A stretch of 64,000 nucleotides of DNA from Comamonas endophytica (GCF_023634805.2 NZ_CP106881.1:2710001-2774000); one strand, 5' to 3'; counted from the first letter of the stretch, positions 45,699-57,206 are shown. Numbers and translations are program-made. Notes: generated by a model not told the origin, from the letters alone.

Positions 45699-46767
45699 AC
45701 CGCGTCCCCAGGTCTCGAAACTCTGGACCTATGCCTCGCCGGTGCTGGCGCTGGCCATCACCGTGCTGATCGGCGTCGCGCTGTTCGTGCTGCTGGGCAA
45801 GGACCCGGTGCGCGGGCTGCAGGCCTTCTTCTGGGAGCCGATCAAGTCGGGCTACGCGCTGGGCGAACTGGTCATGAAGGCCACGCCGCTGCTGCTGGTG
45901 GCGCTGGGCCTGGCGGTGTGCTTTCGCTCCAATGTCTGGAACATCGGCGCCGAAGGGCAGTTCGTCATTGGCGCGGTGTGCGCCGGCGGCATTGCGCTGC
46001 TGGCGGACAAGGACACCGGGCCTTGGATCGTGCCCGCGATCCTGGCGGCCGGGGTCATCGGGGGCATGCTCTGGGCGGCGATCGTCGCCTTCCTGCGCGA
46101 CCGTTTCAACGCCAACGAGACGCTGGTCAGCCTGATGCTGGTCTATGTCGCGATCCTGGTGCTGGGTTACCTGGTCTACGGCCCGTGGAAGGACCCGATG
46201 GGCTACAACTTCCCGCAGAGCAAGACCTTCGAGCGCGTGACGCAGATTCCGAAGCTGATCGACGGCATGCGCATGAATATCGGCGTGATCCTCGCGCTGC
46301 TGGGCGCGGGCGCGCTGTGGATCTTCCTGGCGCGCACGCGCGCCGGCTTCGCGCAGCAGGTCAGCGGCCTGGCGCCGGCAGCCGCGCTGTACGCCGGCTT
46401 TTCCTCGCGCCGCGCGCTGTGGACGGCGCTGCTGGTCTCGGGCGGCGCGGCCGGCCTGGCCGGGGCGCTGGAAGTCGCCGGCCCGATGGGCCAGCTCACG
46501 CCCTACGTTCCCGCGGGCTACGGTTTCGCCGCGATCATCGTGGCCTTTGTCGGACGCCTGCACCCCGTGGGCATGATCTTTTCCGCCATTCTCATGAGCA
46601 TGTTCTATATCGGCGGCGAGCTGGCGCAGTCGCGCCTGGGCCTGCCCAAGTCCCTCACCGGCGTGTTCCAGGGCCTGCTGCTGTTCGCGCTGCTGGCCTG
46701 CGACACGCTGGTGGCCTACCGCCTGCGCTGGCGCCGCGCCGCTCCCGCAATCAAGGGAGGTGCGTGA
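45685..46767 (+). CDS. BMP-family ABC importer, permease 1
   Basis: The protein has 360 residues and about ten hydrophobic segments. VALGLAVCFRSNVWNIGAEGQFVIGAV and AAIVAFLRDRFNANETLVSLML are signatures of the NupP/YufP-like permease family. It forms the nucleoside channel with permease 2. AGGAG lies six bases before the ATG, which overlaps the end of the ATPase gene. Confidence 0.93.
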   Translation: MLRLEPRPQVSKLWTYASPVLALAITVLIGVALFVLLGKDPVRGLQAFFWEPIKSGYALGELVMKATPLLLVALGLAVCFRSNVWNIGAEGQFVIGAVCAGGIALLADKDTGPWIVPAILAAGVIGGMLWAAIVAFLRDRFNANETLVSLMLVYVAILVLGYLVYGPWKDPMGYNFPQSKTFERVTQIPKLIDGMRMNIGVILALLGAGALWIFLARTRAGFAQQVSGLAPAAALYAGFSSRRALWTALLVSGGAAGLAGALEVAGPMGQLTPYVPAGYGFAAIIVAFVGRLHPVGMIFSAILMSMFYIGGELAQSRLGLPKSLTGVFQGLLLFALLACDTLVAYRLRWRRAAPAIKGGA

Positions 46768-47687
46768 TGGAGTCGTATGCATTGCTTTTCGGCTCCACGC
46801 TGAGCGCCGGCACGGTGCTGGCGCTGGCCGCGCTCGGGCTGCTGATCAACGAGAAGGCCGGCATCATCAACCTGGGCGCCGAGGGCATGATGCTGTGCGC
46901 CGCCATTGCCGGGTTCGCGGCCGTGGTGCACACCGGCAACACCTGGGCGGGTTTCGGCGCCGGCATGGCCGTCGGGGCGCTGCTGGCGGGCCTGTTCGGA
47001 CTGCTGGTCATCTGGCTCAACACCAACCAGCAGGCCACGGGCCTGGCGCTGACGCTGTTCGGCGCGGGCTTCTCGGCGTTTGCTGGCCTGGGCTATGTGC
47101 AGGCCAAGCTGCCCGAGCTGCCGAAGTACGCGATTCCCGGCCTGGCCGACATTCCGCTGCTGGGGCCCGCGCTGTTTCGCCACCACCCGCTGGTCTACAT
47201 CGTGGTGCTGCTGGCCATTGCCATGGTCTGGTTCCTCTACCGCTCGCGTGCCGGCCTGGTGCTGCGCGCGGTGGGCGAGTCGCCCGAGTCGGCGCATGCA
47301 CTGGGCTACAACGTGCGCGGCATCCGCCTGGCGGCCGTGATGTTCGGCGGCGCGATGTGCGGCCTGGCCGGCGCGTTCATCTCCACCGTGTACACCCCGC
47401 TGTGGGTCGAGGGCATGGTGGCCGGGCGCGGCTGGATCGCGCTGGCGCTCACCACCTTCGCCACCTGGCGCCCGGCGCGCATCCTGCTCGGCGCCTACCT
47501 GTTCGGCGGCGTGACCATGCTGCAGTTCCACCTGCAGGCCTCCGGCGTGCAGCTGGCCAGCCAGCTGCTGAGCATGCTGCCCTATGTCGCGACCATCGTC
47601 GTGCTGGTGCTGATCTCGCGCAATCCGGCCTGGATTCGTGCGAACATGCCGGCCTCGCTCGGCAAGCCCTTCCATCCAGGCTCCTGA
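46767..47687 (+). CDS. BMP-family ABC importer, permease 2
   Basis: The protein has 306 residues. TLSAGTVLALAALGLLINEKAGIINLGAEGMM and VGESPESAHALGYNVRGIRLAAVMFGGAMCGLAGAF are NupQ/YufQ-like. It is the smaller partner of permease 1. GGAGG precedes the ATG, and the start overlaps the previous stop by one base. Confidence 0.93.
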   Translation: MESYALLFGSTLSAGTVLALAALGLLINEKAGIINLGAEGMMLCAAIAGFAAVVHTGNTWAGFGAGMAVGALLAGLFGLLVIWLNTNQQATGLALTLFGAGFSAFAGLGYVQAKLPELPKYAIPGLADIPLLGPALFRHHPLVYIVVLLAIAMVWFLYRSRAGLVLRAVGESPESAHALGYNVRGIRLAAVMFGGAMCGLAGAFISTVYTPLWVEGMVAGRGWIALALTTFATWRPARILLGAYLFGGVTMLQFHLQASGVQLASQLLSMLPYVATIVVLVLISRNPAWIRANMPASLGKPFHPGS

Positions 47688-47726
47688 CGCGCGCCCCTTT
47701 CCATCAAAAACAAACGAGAAACCAGA

Positions 47727-48878
47727 ATGACGAATCTGCACAAACGCTCCCTTCTCAAGGCCGCCGCGCTGTCGGCGGTGGCCCTGGCCGCGCTGGTGGC
47801 CTGCGGCAAGAAGGAAGAAGCCGCTGCGCCCGCAGCCGCGCCTGCGCCCGAAGCCGCTGCCGCGGCCGAGCCGCTGAAGATCGGCTTCATGTACGTGAGC
47901 CCGGTGGGCGACGGCGGCTGGACCTTCCAGCACGAGAAGGCGCGCCAGGCGCTGCAGGCCGAGTTCGCAGGCAAGATCGAGACCTCGCTGGTCGAGAGCG
48001 TGCCCGAGGGCCCGGACGCCGAGCGCGTGCTGCGCGACATGGTCGGCCAGGGCAACAAGCTGGTGTTCGCCACCAGCTTCGGCTACATGGAGCCGGTGCA
48101 GAAGGTGGCCGCCGAGGCCAAGGACGTGAAGTTTGAGCATGCCACCGGCTACAAGACCGCGGACAACGTGCGCACCTACGACGCGCGCACCTATGAAGGC
48201 GCGTACCTCGCGGGCATCATTGCCGGCGGCATGAGCAAGTCCGGCCAGATCGGCGTCGTGGCCTCGGTGCCGATCCCCGAAGTGCTGCGCAACATCAACA
48301 GCTATGTGCTGGGCGCGCAAAGCGTGAACCCGAAGATCACGGCGCGCGTGGTCTGGGTCAACGAATGGTTCAGCCCGCCCAAGGAATCCGAAGCCGCCAC
48401 GACGCTGATCAACGGCGGCGCGGACGTGCTCTACCAGAACACCAATTCCCCCGCGGTGCTCAAGACCGCCCAGGAGCGCGGCGTGCGCGCTTTCGGCAAG
48501 GACTCCGACATGAGCGCCTACGCGCCCAAGGCGCATCTGGCTTCGGCCGAGATCAACTGGCTGCCCTACTATCGCAAGATCACGCAGGACACGCTGGCCG
48601 GCACCTGGAGCACGGGCCAGGACTGGTGGGGCGTGAAGGAAGGCGCGATGGACCTGGTGAGCATTGCCGACGACGTGCCGCAGGAGCTCAAGGACAAGGT
48701 CGCCGCCGCCAAGGCCGGCCTCAAGGACGGCAGCTTCCACATCTGGAAGGGCCCGCTCAAGGACAACACCGGCAAGCAACTGCTGGCCGAAGGCGCCAAC
48801 GGCGACCATGCCTTCCTCAGCGGCATCAACTTCTACGTGGCCGGCATCGACGGCACCGTGCCGGGCGCCAACAAGTGA
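47727..48878 (+). CDS. BMP-family basic membrane lipoprotein, nucleoside binding (copy 1)
   Basis: The protein has 383 residues. A lipobox ALVAC puts Cys at 26, followed by a charged Ala/Pro linker. The binding fold has LKIGFMYVSPVGDGGWTFQHEKAR, ESVPEGPDAERVLRDMVGQGNKLVF and GYKTADNVRTYDARTYEGAYLAGI, all BmpA/Med family. It delivers purine nucleosides or related bases to the permease pair. It follows permease 2 by 39 bases. A second, close copy starts 150 bases after its stop. Confidence 0.93.
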   Translation: MTNLHKRSLLKAAALSAVALAALVACGKKEEAAAPAAAPAPEAAAAAEPLKIGFMYVSPVGDGGWTFQHEKARQALQAEFAGKIETSLVESVPEGPDAERVLRDMVGQGNKLVFATSFGYMEPVQKVAAEAKDVKFEHATGYKTADNVRTYDARTYEGAYLAGIIAGGMSKSGQIGVVASVPIPEVLRNINSYVLGAQSVNPKITARVVWVNEWFSPPKESEAATTLINGGADVLYQNTNSPAVLKTAQERGVRAFGKDSDMSAYAPKAHLASAEINWLPYYRKITQDTLAGTWSTGQDWWGVKEGAMDLVSIADDVPQELKDKVAAAKAGLKDGSFHIWKGPLKDNTGKQLLAEGANGDHAFLSGINFYVAGIDGTVPGANK

Positions 48879-48948
48879 TGCGGCGCGGGCACGTTACTTG
48901 CTGACACATTCCGTGTAGGGCAAGGGCGTGCCCAGCCATTGGCGCGCC

Positions 48949-48996
48949 GGATCGCCGGGCCGCCGGAACGCCGGGCCGCCGGATCGCCGGGCCGCC
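48949..48996. repeat. Tandem repeat, three 16-bp units
   Basis: Three consecutive units GGATCGCCGGGCCGCC (middle one GGAACGCC...) lie between the two BMP lipoprotein genes. They can fold into GC-rich stems. Such a tract may vary in number between strains. Confidence 0.85.
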
Positions 48997-49029
48997 TGAT
49001 GCCTCCATTGCATTTATCTAGGATGAACC

Positions 49030-50187
49030 ATGACTGATCTGCACAAGCGTTCGATGTTCAAGATGGCGGCACTGACCGCCGTGGCAGCGGCCGCCCTGGC
49101 CGGCTGCGGCAAGAAGGAAGAGCCGGCACCGGCTCCTGCCGCCGCTCCCGAAGCCGCGGCACCCGCCAAGGCCGAGCCGCTGAAGATTGCCTTTGCCTAT
49201 GTCGGCCCCGTGGGCGACGGCGGCTGGTCGTTTGCCCACGACCAGGCGCGCAAGAAGCTGGAGCAGGAATTCGGCGACAGGATCCAGACCAGCTACGTCG
49301 AAAGCGTGCCCGAGGGCCCCGACGCCGAACGCGTGCTGCGCGACATGGCCGGCCAGGGCAACAAGCTGATCTTCGGCACCACCTTCGGCTACATGGAGGC
49401 GATCCAGAAGATCGCTCCCGACTTCGCCGACGTGAAGTTCGAGCACGCCACCGGCTACAAGACCGCCGCCAACGTGCGCACCTACGACAGCCGCACCTAT
49501 GAAGGCGCCTACCTGGCGGGCATCATTGCCGGCGCGATGACCAAGAGCAACACGCTGGGCGTGGTCGGTTCGGTGCCGATCCCCGAAGTGCTGCGCAACA
49601 TCAACAGCTTCACGCTGGGCGCGCAGTCGGTGAACCCGAACATCAAGACCAAGGTGGTCTGGGTCAACGAATGGTTCAGCCCGCCGAAGGAAACCGAAGC
49701 CGCGACCTCGCTGATCAACGGCGGCGCCGACGTGCTGTTCCAGAACACCGACTCGCCCGCCGTGCTCAAGACCGCGCAGGAAAAGGGCAAGCGCGCCTTC
49801 GGCTGGGATTCGGACATGACCGCCTACGGCCCCAAGGCCCACCTGGGCTCGGCCATCATCAACTGGCAGCCCTACTACAGCAAGGCGGTCAACGAAGCGC
49901 TGGCCGGCAACTGGACCACCGGCTCGAGCTGGTGGGGCGTGAAGGAGGGCACCATCGACCTGGTGTCGATTGCCGACGACGTGCCGGCCGAGATCAAGGC
50001 CAAGGTCGAACAGGTCAAGGCCGGCCTCAAGAACGGCAGCTTCACGATCTGGAAGGGCCCGATCGCCGGCCAGGACGGCAAGGAACTGCTGGCTGCAGGC
50101 ACCGCGGCCGACGACAAGTTCCTGTCGGGCGTGAATTTCTACATCAAGGGCGTCGAAGGCAACGTGCCTGGCGGCGACAAGAAGTAA
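49030..50187 (+). CDS. BMP-family basic membrane lipoprotein, nucleoside binding (copy 2)
   Basis: The protein has 385 residues and a lipobox with Cys at 26 (ALAGC). Its sequence closely follows copy 1 over the whole length (LKIAFAYVGPVGDGGWSFAHDQARK, NVRTYDSRTYEGAYLAGI, WWGVKEGTIDLVSIADDVP). It is probably a tandem duplicate with an altered ligand range. It ends with a strong terminator, which suggests the importer operon stops here. Confidence 0.93.
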   Translation: MTDLHKRSMFKMAALTAVAAAALAGCGKKEEPAPAPAAAPEAAAPAKAEPLKIAFAYVGPVGDGGWSFAHDQARKKLEQEFGDRIQTSYVESVPEGPDAERVLRDMAGQGNKLIFGTTFGYMEAIQKIAPDFADVKFEHATGYKTAANVRTYDSRTYEGAYLAGIIAGAMTKSNTLGVVGSVPIPEVLRNINSFTLGAQSVNPNIKTKVVWVNEWFSPPKETEAATSLINGGADVLFQNTDSPAVLKTAQEKGKRAFGWDSDMTAYGPKAHLGSAIINWQPYYSKAVNEALAGNWTTGSSWWGVKEGTIDLVSIADDVPAEIKAKVEQVKAGLKNGSFTIWKGPIAGQDGKELLAAGTAADDKFLSGVNFYIKGVEGNVPGGDKK

Positions 50188-50236
50188 GCGCCGCTGCGGC
50201 CTGGCCCTGATTCACATCAGGTCTGCTGCGCCAGCC

Positions 50237-50263
50237 AAGCCCCGCCATCGCGGGGCTTTTTTT
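50237..50263 (+). terminator. Intrinsic terminator of the BMP importer operon
   Basis: Stem AAGCCCCGC/GCGGGGCTT (50237-50245 and 50250-50258) with a CATC loop, followed by a run of seven T (50257-50263), 49 bases past the stop of the second binding protein. The rest of the 345-base gap to the next gene has an AT-rich segment near 50335-50395 with a TATATT hexamer at 50355-50360, a plausible promoter for the lipoprotein gene. Confidence 0.92.
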
Positions 50264-50532
50264 CGCCTGGAAAAAGCGGCGCGATGCAATGCCGCCACAG
50301 GATGCCACCCTGGCAAAAAAATCCTGCGAGGTAATGGGAATTCGATTCCGGCGACAGGTATATTCGTAACAAAATAAATCATACCCATGGGAGACACTGT
50401 GCGGCTGCTTGCCCCGCAGAAGCCTTGCCCGGGGCGAATTTCCCCGGCCGCCGGCTTCCATGCTGCCTTGCGCAGCGTGAATGTCTGCAGTGCTGGATCC
50501 TGATCCATAACCAGCGTGAAAAGCAGAAAAAC

Positions 50533-51774
50533 ATGCAGACATCCCTTTCCTCCCGTTTCAGCAAGCTCGCCATTGCCATGGCCTGCACCACCCTGCTGGC
50601 CGCCTGCGGCGGCGGCGGCAATGGCGACAGCAACGATACCGGCAGCAATACCGGTGGCAACAACGGCGGCGCCGTCAGCCCCGCTCCCGCCCCCGAACTG
50701 TCGGCCGGCCAGATCCTGGAGCAGCAAAAGGCCGGCCTGACCAGCACCGCCAACGCCTACAACCTGGCGCTGTCCATTGGCGACACCTGGCGCCTGGTGC
50801 TCGATCCAGCGGCCAAGACCTATACGCTGACCGTGGTCCAGACCGCATTTGCTGCCGGCCAGCTGAGCAACGGCGCAGTGCACACCGGCTTCTACGCGGT
50901 GGGAGCCGATGGCGAATTGGGCGCGGCCAACGGCGACTGGGAACTGCTGGTCGACGCCAACACCCAGTCGGTGACCGGCGGAGTGCGCGGTTTCGCGGGC
51001 CAGCCCATCGTCATCGGCGGCAAGCCGGTCATTGCCCAGGTCAATGGCACCAGCTATGCGGCGCCCGCCGATCTCAGCCGCTTCAAGGGCACCTATTTCG
51101 TGAGCGGCGCCATGCGCAATGCGGGCAATGGCGCCTTCCCCTGGAGCTATGCCGGCCAGCTGCGTGTGGCGGACGACGGCAAGAGCTACCAGCTGTGCGC
51201 CAACGGCCTGTTCAACGCGCAAGGCAAATGCAGTGCGGTCGAGCCCAATCAGGAAGTCTCGGAAGGAAGCTTCAACCTGGTCAGCGACCCGGCGACCGGC
51301 CTGATCCGCGTGAAGGACAGCACCGGCGGCGACCAGGGCGTCATGACCTTCCAGCTCAACGGCCTGGGCGGCTATACGCTGATCCATGACCGCATCGGAC
51401 GCAACGAGGAGGGCGTGCTGCGCACCGGCGTGGCATATGCCAGCAGCGCCGTGGCCCTGAAGTCGGGCGACCTCGATGGCAGCTTCAAGTGCAAGAATGC
51501 GTTCCAGAGCAGCTGGAGCTCCAGCATCACCATTGCCGGCGGCACCGTCAGGATTGCCGAGGAGAGCCCGAACGGCTACCAGGCTACCGAGAACCTGACC
51601 TATAACCAGTTCCGCTCGGCGGCGGGAACGCTGGTCGATTTGCCGGGCATCGTGGAGGCCTCTCCTGCCGGCCGCCCGAATGATGGCGCCATCCTGCACC
51701 CCATTTCCCGCAACACGCTGGTGGTCGAACGGGACGACGAGGACGCACAGGCCCTGTGCTCGCGCGCGATCTGA
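50533..51774 (+). CDS. Putative outer-membrane lipoprotein, unknown
   Basis: The protein has 413 residues. Its signal peptide ends in a lipobox LLAAC (Cys 25), followed by a Gly/Asn/Ser-rich spacer of about 25 residues. The rest is Gly- and polar-rich with alternating beta-like stretches (YTLTVVQTAFAAGQLSNGAVHTGFY, GSFNLVSDPATGLIRV), which suggests a beta-sandwich or repeat-based surface protein. No domain is recognised. ATG 50533 gives a normal signal peptide; longer open frames do not. It has a terminator after it and lies between the importer and the Rieske gene, so it may be cell-surface decoration and not part of purine use. Confidence 0.8.
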   Translation: MQTSLSSRFSKLAIAMACTTLLAACGGGGNGDSNDTGSNTGGNNGGAVSPAPAPELSAGQILEQQKAGLTSTANAYNLALSIGDTWRLVLDPAAKTYTLTVVQTAFAAGQLSNGAVHTGFYAVGADGELGAANGDWELLVDANTQSVTGGVRGFAGQPIVIGGKPVIAQVNGTSYAAPADLSRFKGTYFVSGAMRNAGNGAFPWSYAGQLRVADDGKSYQLCANGLFNAQGKCSAVEPNQEVSEGSFNLVSDPATGLIRVKDSTGGDQGVMTFQLNGLGGYTLIHDRIGRNEEGVLRTGVAYASSAVALKSGDLDGSFKCKNAFQSSWSSSITIAGGTVRIAEESPNGYQATENLTYNQFRSAAGTLVDLPGIVEASPAGRPNDGAILHPISRNTLVVERDDEDAQALCSRAI

Positions 51775-51847
51775 AGCATGCACCGCGCCCGCCAGGGCGT
51801 GGCGACCCGTGGGGCTTACCCGTGGGGCTTGTCTGAGCCGTAGGTCG

Positions 51848-51873
51848 AAAGGGCTGCCATGGGCAGCCCTTTT
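51848..51873 (+). terminator. Intrinsic terminator after the lipoprotein gene
   Basis: A perfect 11-base stem AAAGGGCTGCC/GGCAGCCCTTT with a three-base loop, followed by TTTT on plus (51848-51873). The flanking A and T runs make it usable in both directions. It lies 73 bases past the lipoprotein stop and 23 before the next ATG. Confidence 0.9.
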
Positions 51874-51895
51874 CGCTGGCGCATACACTCCCGCG

Positions 51896-53946
<2,051 letters not shown>

Positions 53947-53978
53947 ACCCCGCGGCCGCACCAAGCCGCGGTCCGCGC

Positions 53979-54138
53979 TAGAATCCGCACCGCCTGTTCC
54001 AGTGCCCGCTGGGACGGGCTTTTGTTTTCAGCGCCGGGTCGACTGGCGCTGAAGGACAACCGGGGGCTTTGCCTTCCGGTACGCCTTGCACGCAGTGAAA
54101 AGCGTGGGGCTTTTTTTCGGGTCATGTAGAGGAACACC
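53979..54138 (+). promoter_or_regulatory. Structured 5' leader with possible attenuator, before the third BMP gene
   Basis: A TAGAAT hexamer (53979-53984) could be a -10 box, giving a transcript from about 53991. The leader can form: helix P1, GTTCCAG with CTGGGAC (53997-54003 and 54010-54016); terminator-like stem GCCCG/CGGGC (54004-54008 and 54015-54019) followed by TTTTGTTTT, which shares bases with P1 so that they exclude one another; helix TCAGCGCC/GGCGCTGA (54028-54035 and 54045-54052); ACCGG/CCGGT near 54059-54080; and a last stem CACGC/GCGTG (54089-54106) followed by seven T, about 20 bases before the ATG. This is how riboswitch or attenuator leaders look. I recognise no known class. 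Confidence 0.6.
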
Positions 54139-55239
54139 ATGTACAAAAACCTCGCAGCCGCGCTTGCGGCCGCCTGTTTTTTCGCCCCCGTCTTTTCCCA
54201 GCCCGCGAAGGCCCAACCAGATGCCGGCAAGCCGCTGTCGGCGGCATTCGTCTATGTCACGCCGGTGCTCGAAGCCGGCTGGACGCACCAGCACGATGCC
54301 GGACGCAAGGCCGCCGAGGCCGCACTCGGCAAACAGCTGCAGACCACGGTGGTGGCCGATGTGCCCGAAGGCCCCGATGCCGAGCGCGTGCTGCGCGATC
54401 TCGCACGCAGCGGCCACCAGCTGATCTTCACCACCAGCTTCGGCTACATGGAGCCGACGATGCGCGTGGCGCGCGACTTTCCCGGCGTGAAGTTCGAGTC
54501 GATCACCGGCTACAAGCGTGCCGACAACGTCGCCACCGCCAATGCGCGCTACTACGAGGGCCGCTACCTGTCGGGCATTGCCGCGGCGCGCATGAGCAAG
54601 AGCGGCGTGGCCGGCTACGTCGCGGGCTTTCCCATTCCCGAAGTGCTGCAGGGCATCAACGCGTTCACGCTGGGCATGCGTTCGGTCAACCCTTCGGCCC
54701 AGGTCAAGGTGGTCTGGCTCGACACCTGGTTCGATCCCGCCAGGGAGCGCGATGCCGCCATGACGCTGATGAACCAGGGCGCCGATGTGCTGGCCTTCCA
54801 TTCGGCGACCAACGCGGTGATGGTCGCGGCGCAGGAGCGCGGCAAGTTCGCCGTGGCCTACCACTCCGACATGCGTGCGGTGGCGCCCGATGCGCAGATC
54901 CTGGCCGTGACGCACCAGTGGGGCGACTACTACACACGGCGCGCGCGCGCCGTGCGGGACGGCACCTGGACCAGCGGCGATGTCTGGGGCGGCGTGCGCG
55001 AAGGCATGATCCGCCTCGAGGCCTTTGGCCGCAAGGTCCCCGCGGCCGTGCAAAAGGAAGTGCTGGCGCAGCAGCAGGCCATGGCCCAGGGCCGCCTGCA
55101 GCCCTTTGCCGCAGGGCAGGGCGATGTGCGCGACAACTCCGGCCGCGTCGTGATTGCCAAGGGTACACAGCTCAATGATGCGCAGATCCTGGGCATGAAC
55201 TGGCTGGTCGAAGGCGTCCAGGGCAACATCAAACATTGA
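54139..55239 (+). CDS. BMP-family periplasmic binding protein (copy 3)
   Basis: The protein has 366 residues with a cleavable signal peptide (ends AKA) and no lipobox, unlike copies 1 and 2. The fold has LSAAFVYVTPVLEAGWTHQHDAGRKAAE, DVPEGPDAERVLRDLARSGHQLIF and NVATANARYYEGRYLSGI. It is more diverged from copies 1 and 2 than they are from each other. No permease or ATPase is beside it, so it probably uses the importer 8 kb upstream. It follows the structured leader and precedes guaD by 29 bases, so its ligand may be guanine or guanosine. Confidence 0.9.
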   Translation: MYKNLAAALAAACFFAPVFSQPAKAQPDAGKPLSAAFVYVTPVLEAGWTHQHDAGRKAAEAALGKQLQTTVVADVPEGPDAERVLRDLARSGHQLIFTTSFGYMEPTMRVARDFPGVKFESITGYKRADNVATANARYYEGRYLSGIAAARMSKSGVAGYVAGFPIPEVLQGINAFTLGMRSVNPSAQVKVVWLDTWFDPARERDAAMTLMNQGADVLAFHSATNAVMVAAQERGKFAVAYHSDMRAVAPDAQILAVTHQWGDYYTRRARAVRDGTWTSGDVWGGVREGMIRLEAFGRKVPAAVQKEVLAQQQAMAQGRLQPFAAGQGDVRDNSGRVVIAKGTQLNDAQILGMNWLVEGVQGNIKH

Positions 55240-55268
55240 TCCGGATCGACTCCATTAGGCTTCACGAT

Positions 55269-56552
55269 ATGCAGATCTACCGCAGCGCCCTGTTGCGCTT
55301 CACGCCCGAAGGGCAGCCCCTGTATGAAGAAGACGGCCTGCTGGCCGTGGCGCGCACGCCCGACGGCCGCGCGCGCGTGCAGGCCGCAGGCAGCTGGGCC
55401 GCGCTGTCGCCGGCCTATGCGGGCCTGCCGGTGCAGCATTGGCCGGGGCGGCTGATCGCGCCGGGCTTCGTGGACCTGCATATCCATTACCCGCAGACCG
55501 ATGTGATCGGCGCGCCGGCCGACGGCCTGCTGCCCTGGCTCGAGAACTACACCTTCCCGCACGAGCAGCGTTTTGCCGATGCGCAGTACGCCGCCGAAGT
55601 CGCCGACTTCTTCATTGCCGAGCTGCTGCGCAACGGCGTGACGACGGCACTCGCCTTTGCCACCAGCCATCCGGCCTCGGTCGATGCGCTGATGGGCGCC
55701 GCGCAAAGGGCGCAGATGCGCCTGGTCACCGGCAAGGTGCTGCAGGACCGGCATTCGCCGGACGGCGTGCGCGATGCCACCGAGCAGAGCCTGCTGGACA
55801 CCGAGGCATTGATCCAGCGCTGGCATGGCGTGGACCGGCTGGGCTACGCCATCACGCCGCGCTTCGCGCCCACCAGCTCCGAGGCCCAGCTGCGCGGCGC
55901 AGGGGAGCTGGCCGCGCGCCATCCCGATGTCTGGGTGCAGTCGCATGTGGCGGAAAACCTCGACGAGATCCGCTGGGTGCGCGAGCTGTTTCCGCAGGCG
56001 CGCAGCTACCTGTCGGTGTATGACGATTTCGGCCTGCTGCGCGAACGCGCGGTGTACGCGCACTGCATCCACCTCGATGACGCGGACCGCGCGTTGATGC
56101 GCGCGCGCGGCGCGGCCGCGGCCATCAGCCCGACCAGCAACCTGTTCCTGGGCAGCGGCTTCTTCGACTATGCCAGCGCGCGGGAAGCCGGCTTTGCCTA
56201 CGGCCTGGCCAGCGACGTGGGCGCGGGCACGAGCTTCTCGCCGTTCCACACCATGCTGGCCGCCTACACCGTGGGGCGCGAGGGCCAGACCAAGCGCGGC
56301 CTGAGCCTGGCGCCCGCCGACCTGTGGTGGCAGCACACGGGCGGCGCAGCAGCCGCCATGGGCCTGGGCGGCGTGGTCGGCAATCTGCTGCCGGGCTGCG
56401 AGGCCGATTTCGTGGTGCTCGACCCGGCCGCCACGCCACTGCTCGCGCGCAAAACGCAGGCCGCGCGCAATCTCGACGAACTGCTGTTCGCGATGATCGT
56501 GCTGGGCGATGACCGGCTGATCGAGCAGACCGTGATTTCTCAAGCAAAATAG
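55269..56552 (+). CDS. guaD: Guanine deaminase
   Basis: The protein has 427 residues of the amidohydrolase fold. It has APGFVDLHIHYPQTDVIG (zinc-binding His-x-His and the guanine deaminase-specific YPQTD), WLENYTFPHEQRF, SHVAENLDEI and SDVGAGTSFS. It converts guanine to xanthine. ATG 55269 is used because the conserved region begins soon after; a TTG 33 bases upstream overlaps the previous stop and is less likely. No strong ribosome-binding site is seen for either. It makes the XdhAB substrate. Confidence 0.95.
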   Translation: MQIYRSALLRFTPEGQPLYEEDGLLAVARTPDGRARVQAAGSWAALSPAYAGLPVQHWPGRLIAPGFVDLHIHYPQTDVIGAPADGLLPWLENYTFPHEQRFADAQYAAEVADFFIAELLRNGVTTALAFATSHPASVDALMGAAQRAQMRLVTGKVLQDRHSPDGVRDATEQSLLDTEALIQRWHGVDRLGYAITPRFAPTSSEAQLRGAGELAARHPDVWVQSHVAENLDEIRWVRELFPQARSYLSVYDDFGLLRERAVYAHCIHLDDADRALMRARGAAAAISPTSNLFLGSGFFDYASAREAGFAYGLASDVGAGTSFSPFHTMLAAYTVGREGQTKRGLSLAPADLWWQHTGGAAAAMGLGGVVGNLLPGCEADFVVLDPAATPLLARKTQAARNLDELLFAMIVLGDDRLIEQTVISQAK

Positions 56553-56559
56553 CCCGTTT

Positions 56560-56603
56560 GCGCTTGGATCTCCAAGCGCGCGGGGCCTGCCGGGCGGGCC
56601 CCG
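56560..56603 (+). other. Two adjacent GC-rich hairpins between guaD and dcd
   Basis: GCGCTTGG/CCAAGCGC with an ATCT loop (56560-56579), then GGGGCC with GGCCCC (56582-56602). No T-run follows. The segment, with TTGCTATCAAAG after it, resembles a small palindromic repeat of other Comamonadaceae, and may slow readthrough from guaD into dcd. Confidence 0.4.
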
Positions 56604-56639
56604 TTGCTATCAAAGAAACAGGTATTGGCAGGAGTTCCC

Positions 56640-57206
56640 ATGAGCATCAAGAGCGACAAATGGATTCGTCGCATGGCCGAGAATCACGGCATGATCGAGC
56701 CCTTCGAGCCCGGCCAGGTCCGCGAGGCCGATGGCCGCAGGATCATCAGCTACGGCACCAGCAGCTATGGCTACGACATCCGCTGCGCGCCTGAATTCAA
56801 GGTCTTCACCAACATCCACAGCACCGTGGTCGACCCGAAGAACTTCGACGAGAAGAGCTTCGTCGATTTCGAGGGCGACAGCTGCATCATCCCGCCCAAC
56901 AGCTTCGCGCTGGCGCGCACCGTGGAATATTTCCGCATCCCGCGCAACGTGCTGACGATCTGCCTGGGCAAGAGCACGTATGCGCGCTGCGGCATCATCG
57001 TCAACGTCACCCCCTTCGAGCCCGAGTGGGAGGGTTACGTGACGCTGGAGTTCTCCAACACCACGCCGCTGCCGGCGCGCATCTATGCCGGCGAGGGCTG
57101 CGCGCAGGTGCTGTTCTTCGAGAGCGACGAAGTGTGCGAGGTCAGCTACAAGGACCGCGGCGGCAAGTACCAGGGCCAGAGCGGAGTGACCCTGCCCAGG
57201 GCCTGA
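56640..57206 (+). CDS. dcd: dCTP deaminase
   Basis: The protein has 188 residues, the usual length. It has [21 protein letters not shown] near the N terminus, [20 protein letters not shown] in the middle, [22 protein letters not shown] and [17 protein letters not shown] at the end. It makes dUTP from dCTP for thymidylate synthesis. ATG 56640 has AGGAG at a good distance. It is a housekeeping gene, placed after guaD by chance or as part of nucleotide metabolism. Confidence 0.97.
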   Translation: MSIKSDKWIRRMAENHGMIEPFEPGQVREADGRRIISYGTSSYGYDIRCAPEFKVFTNIHSTVVDPKNFDEKSFVDFEGDSCIIPPNSFALARTVEYFRIPRNVLTICLGKSTYARCGIIVNVTPFEPEWEGYVTLEFSNTTPLPARIYAGEGCAQVLFFESDEVCEVSYKDRGGKYQGQSGVTLPRA

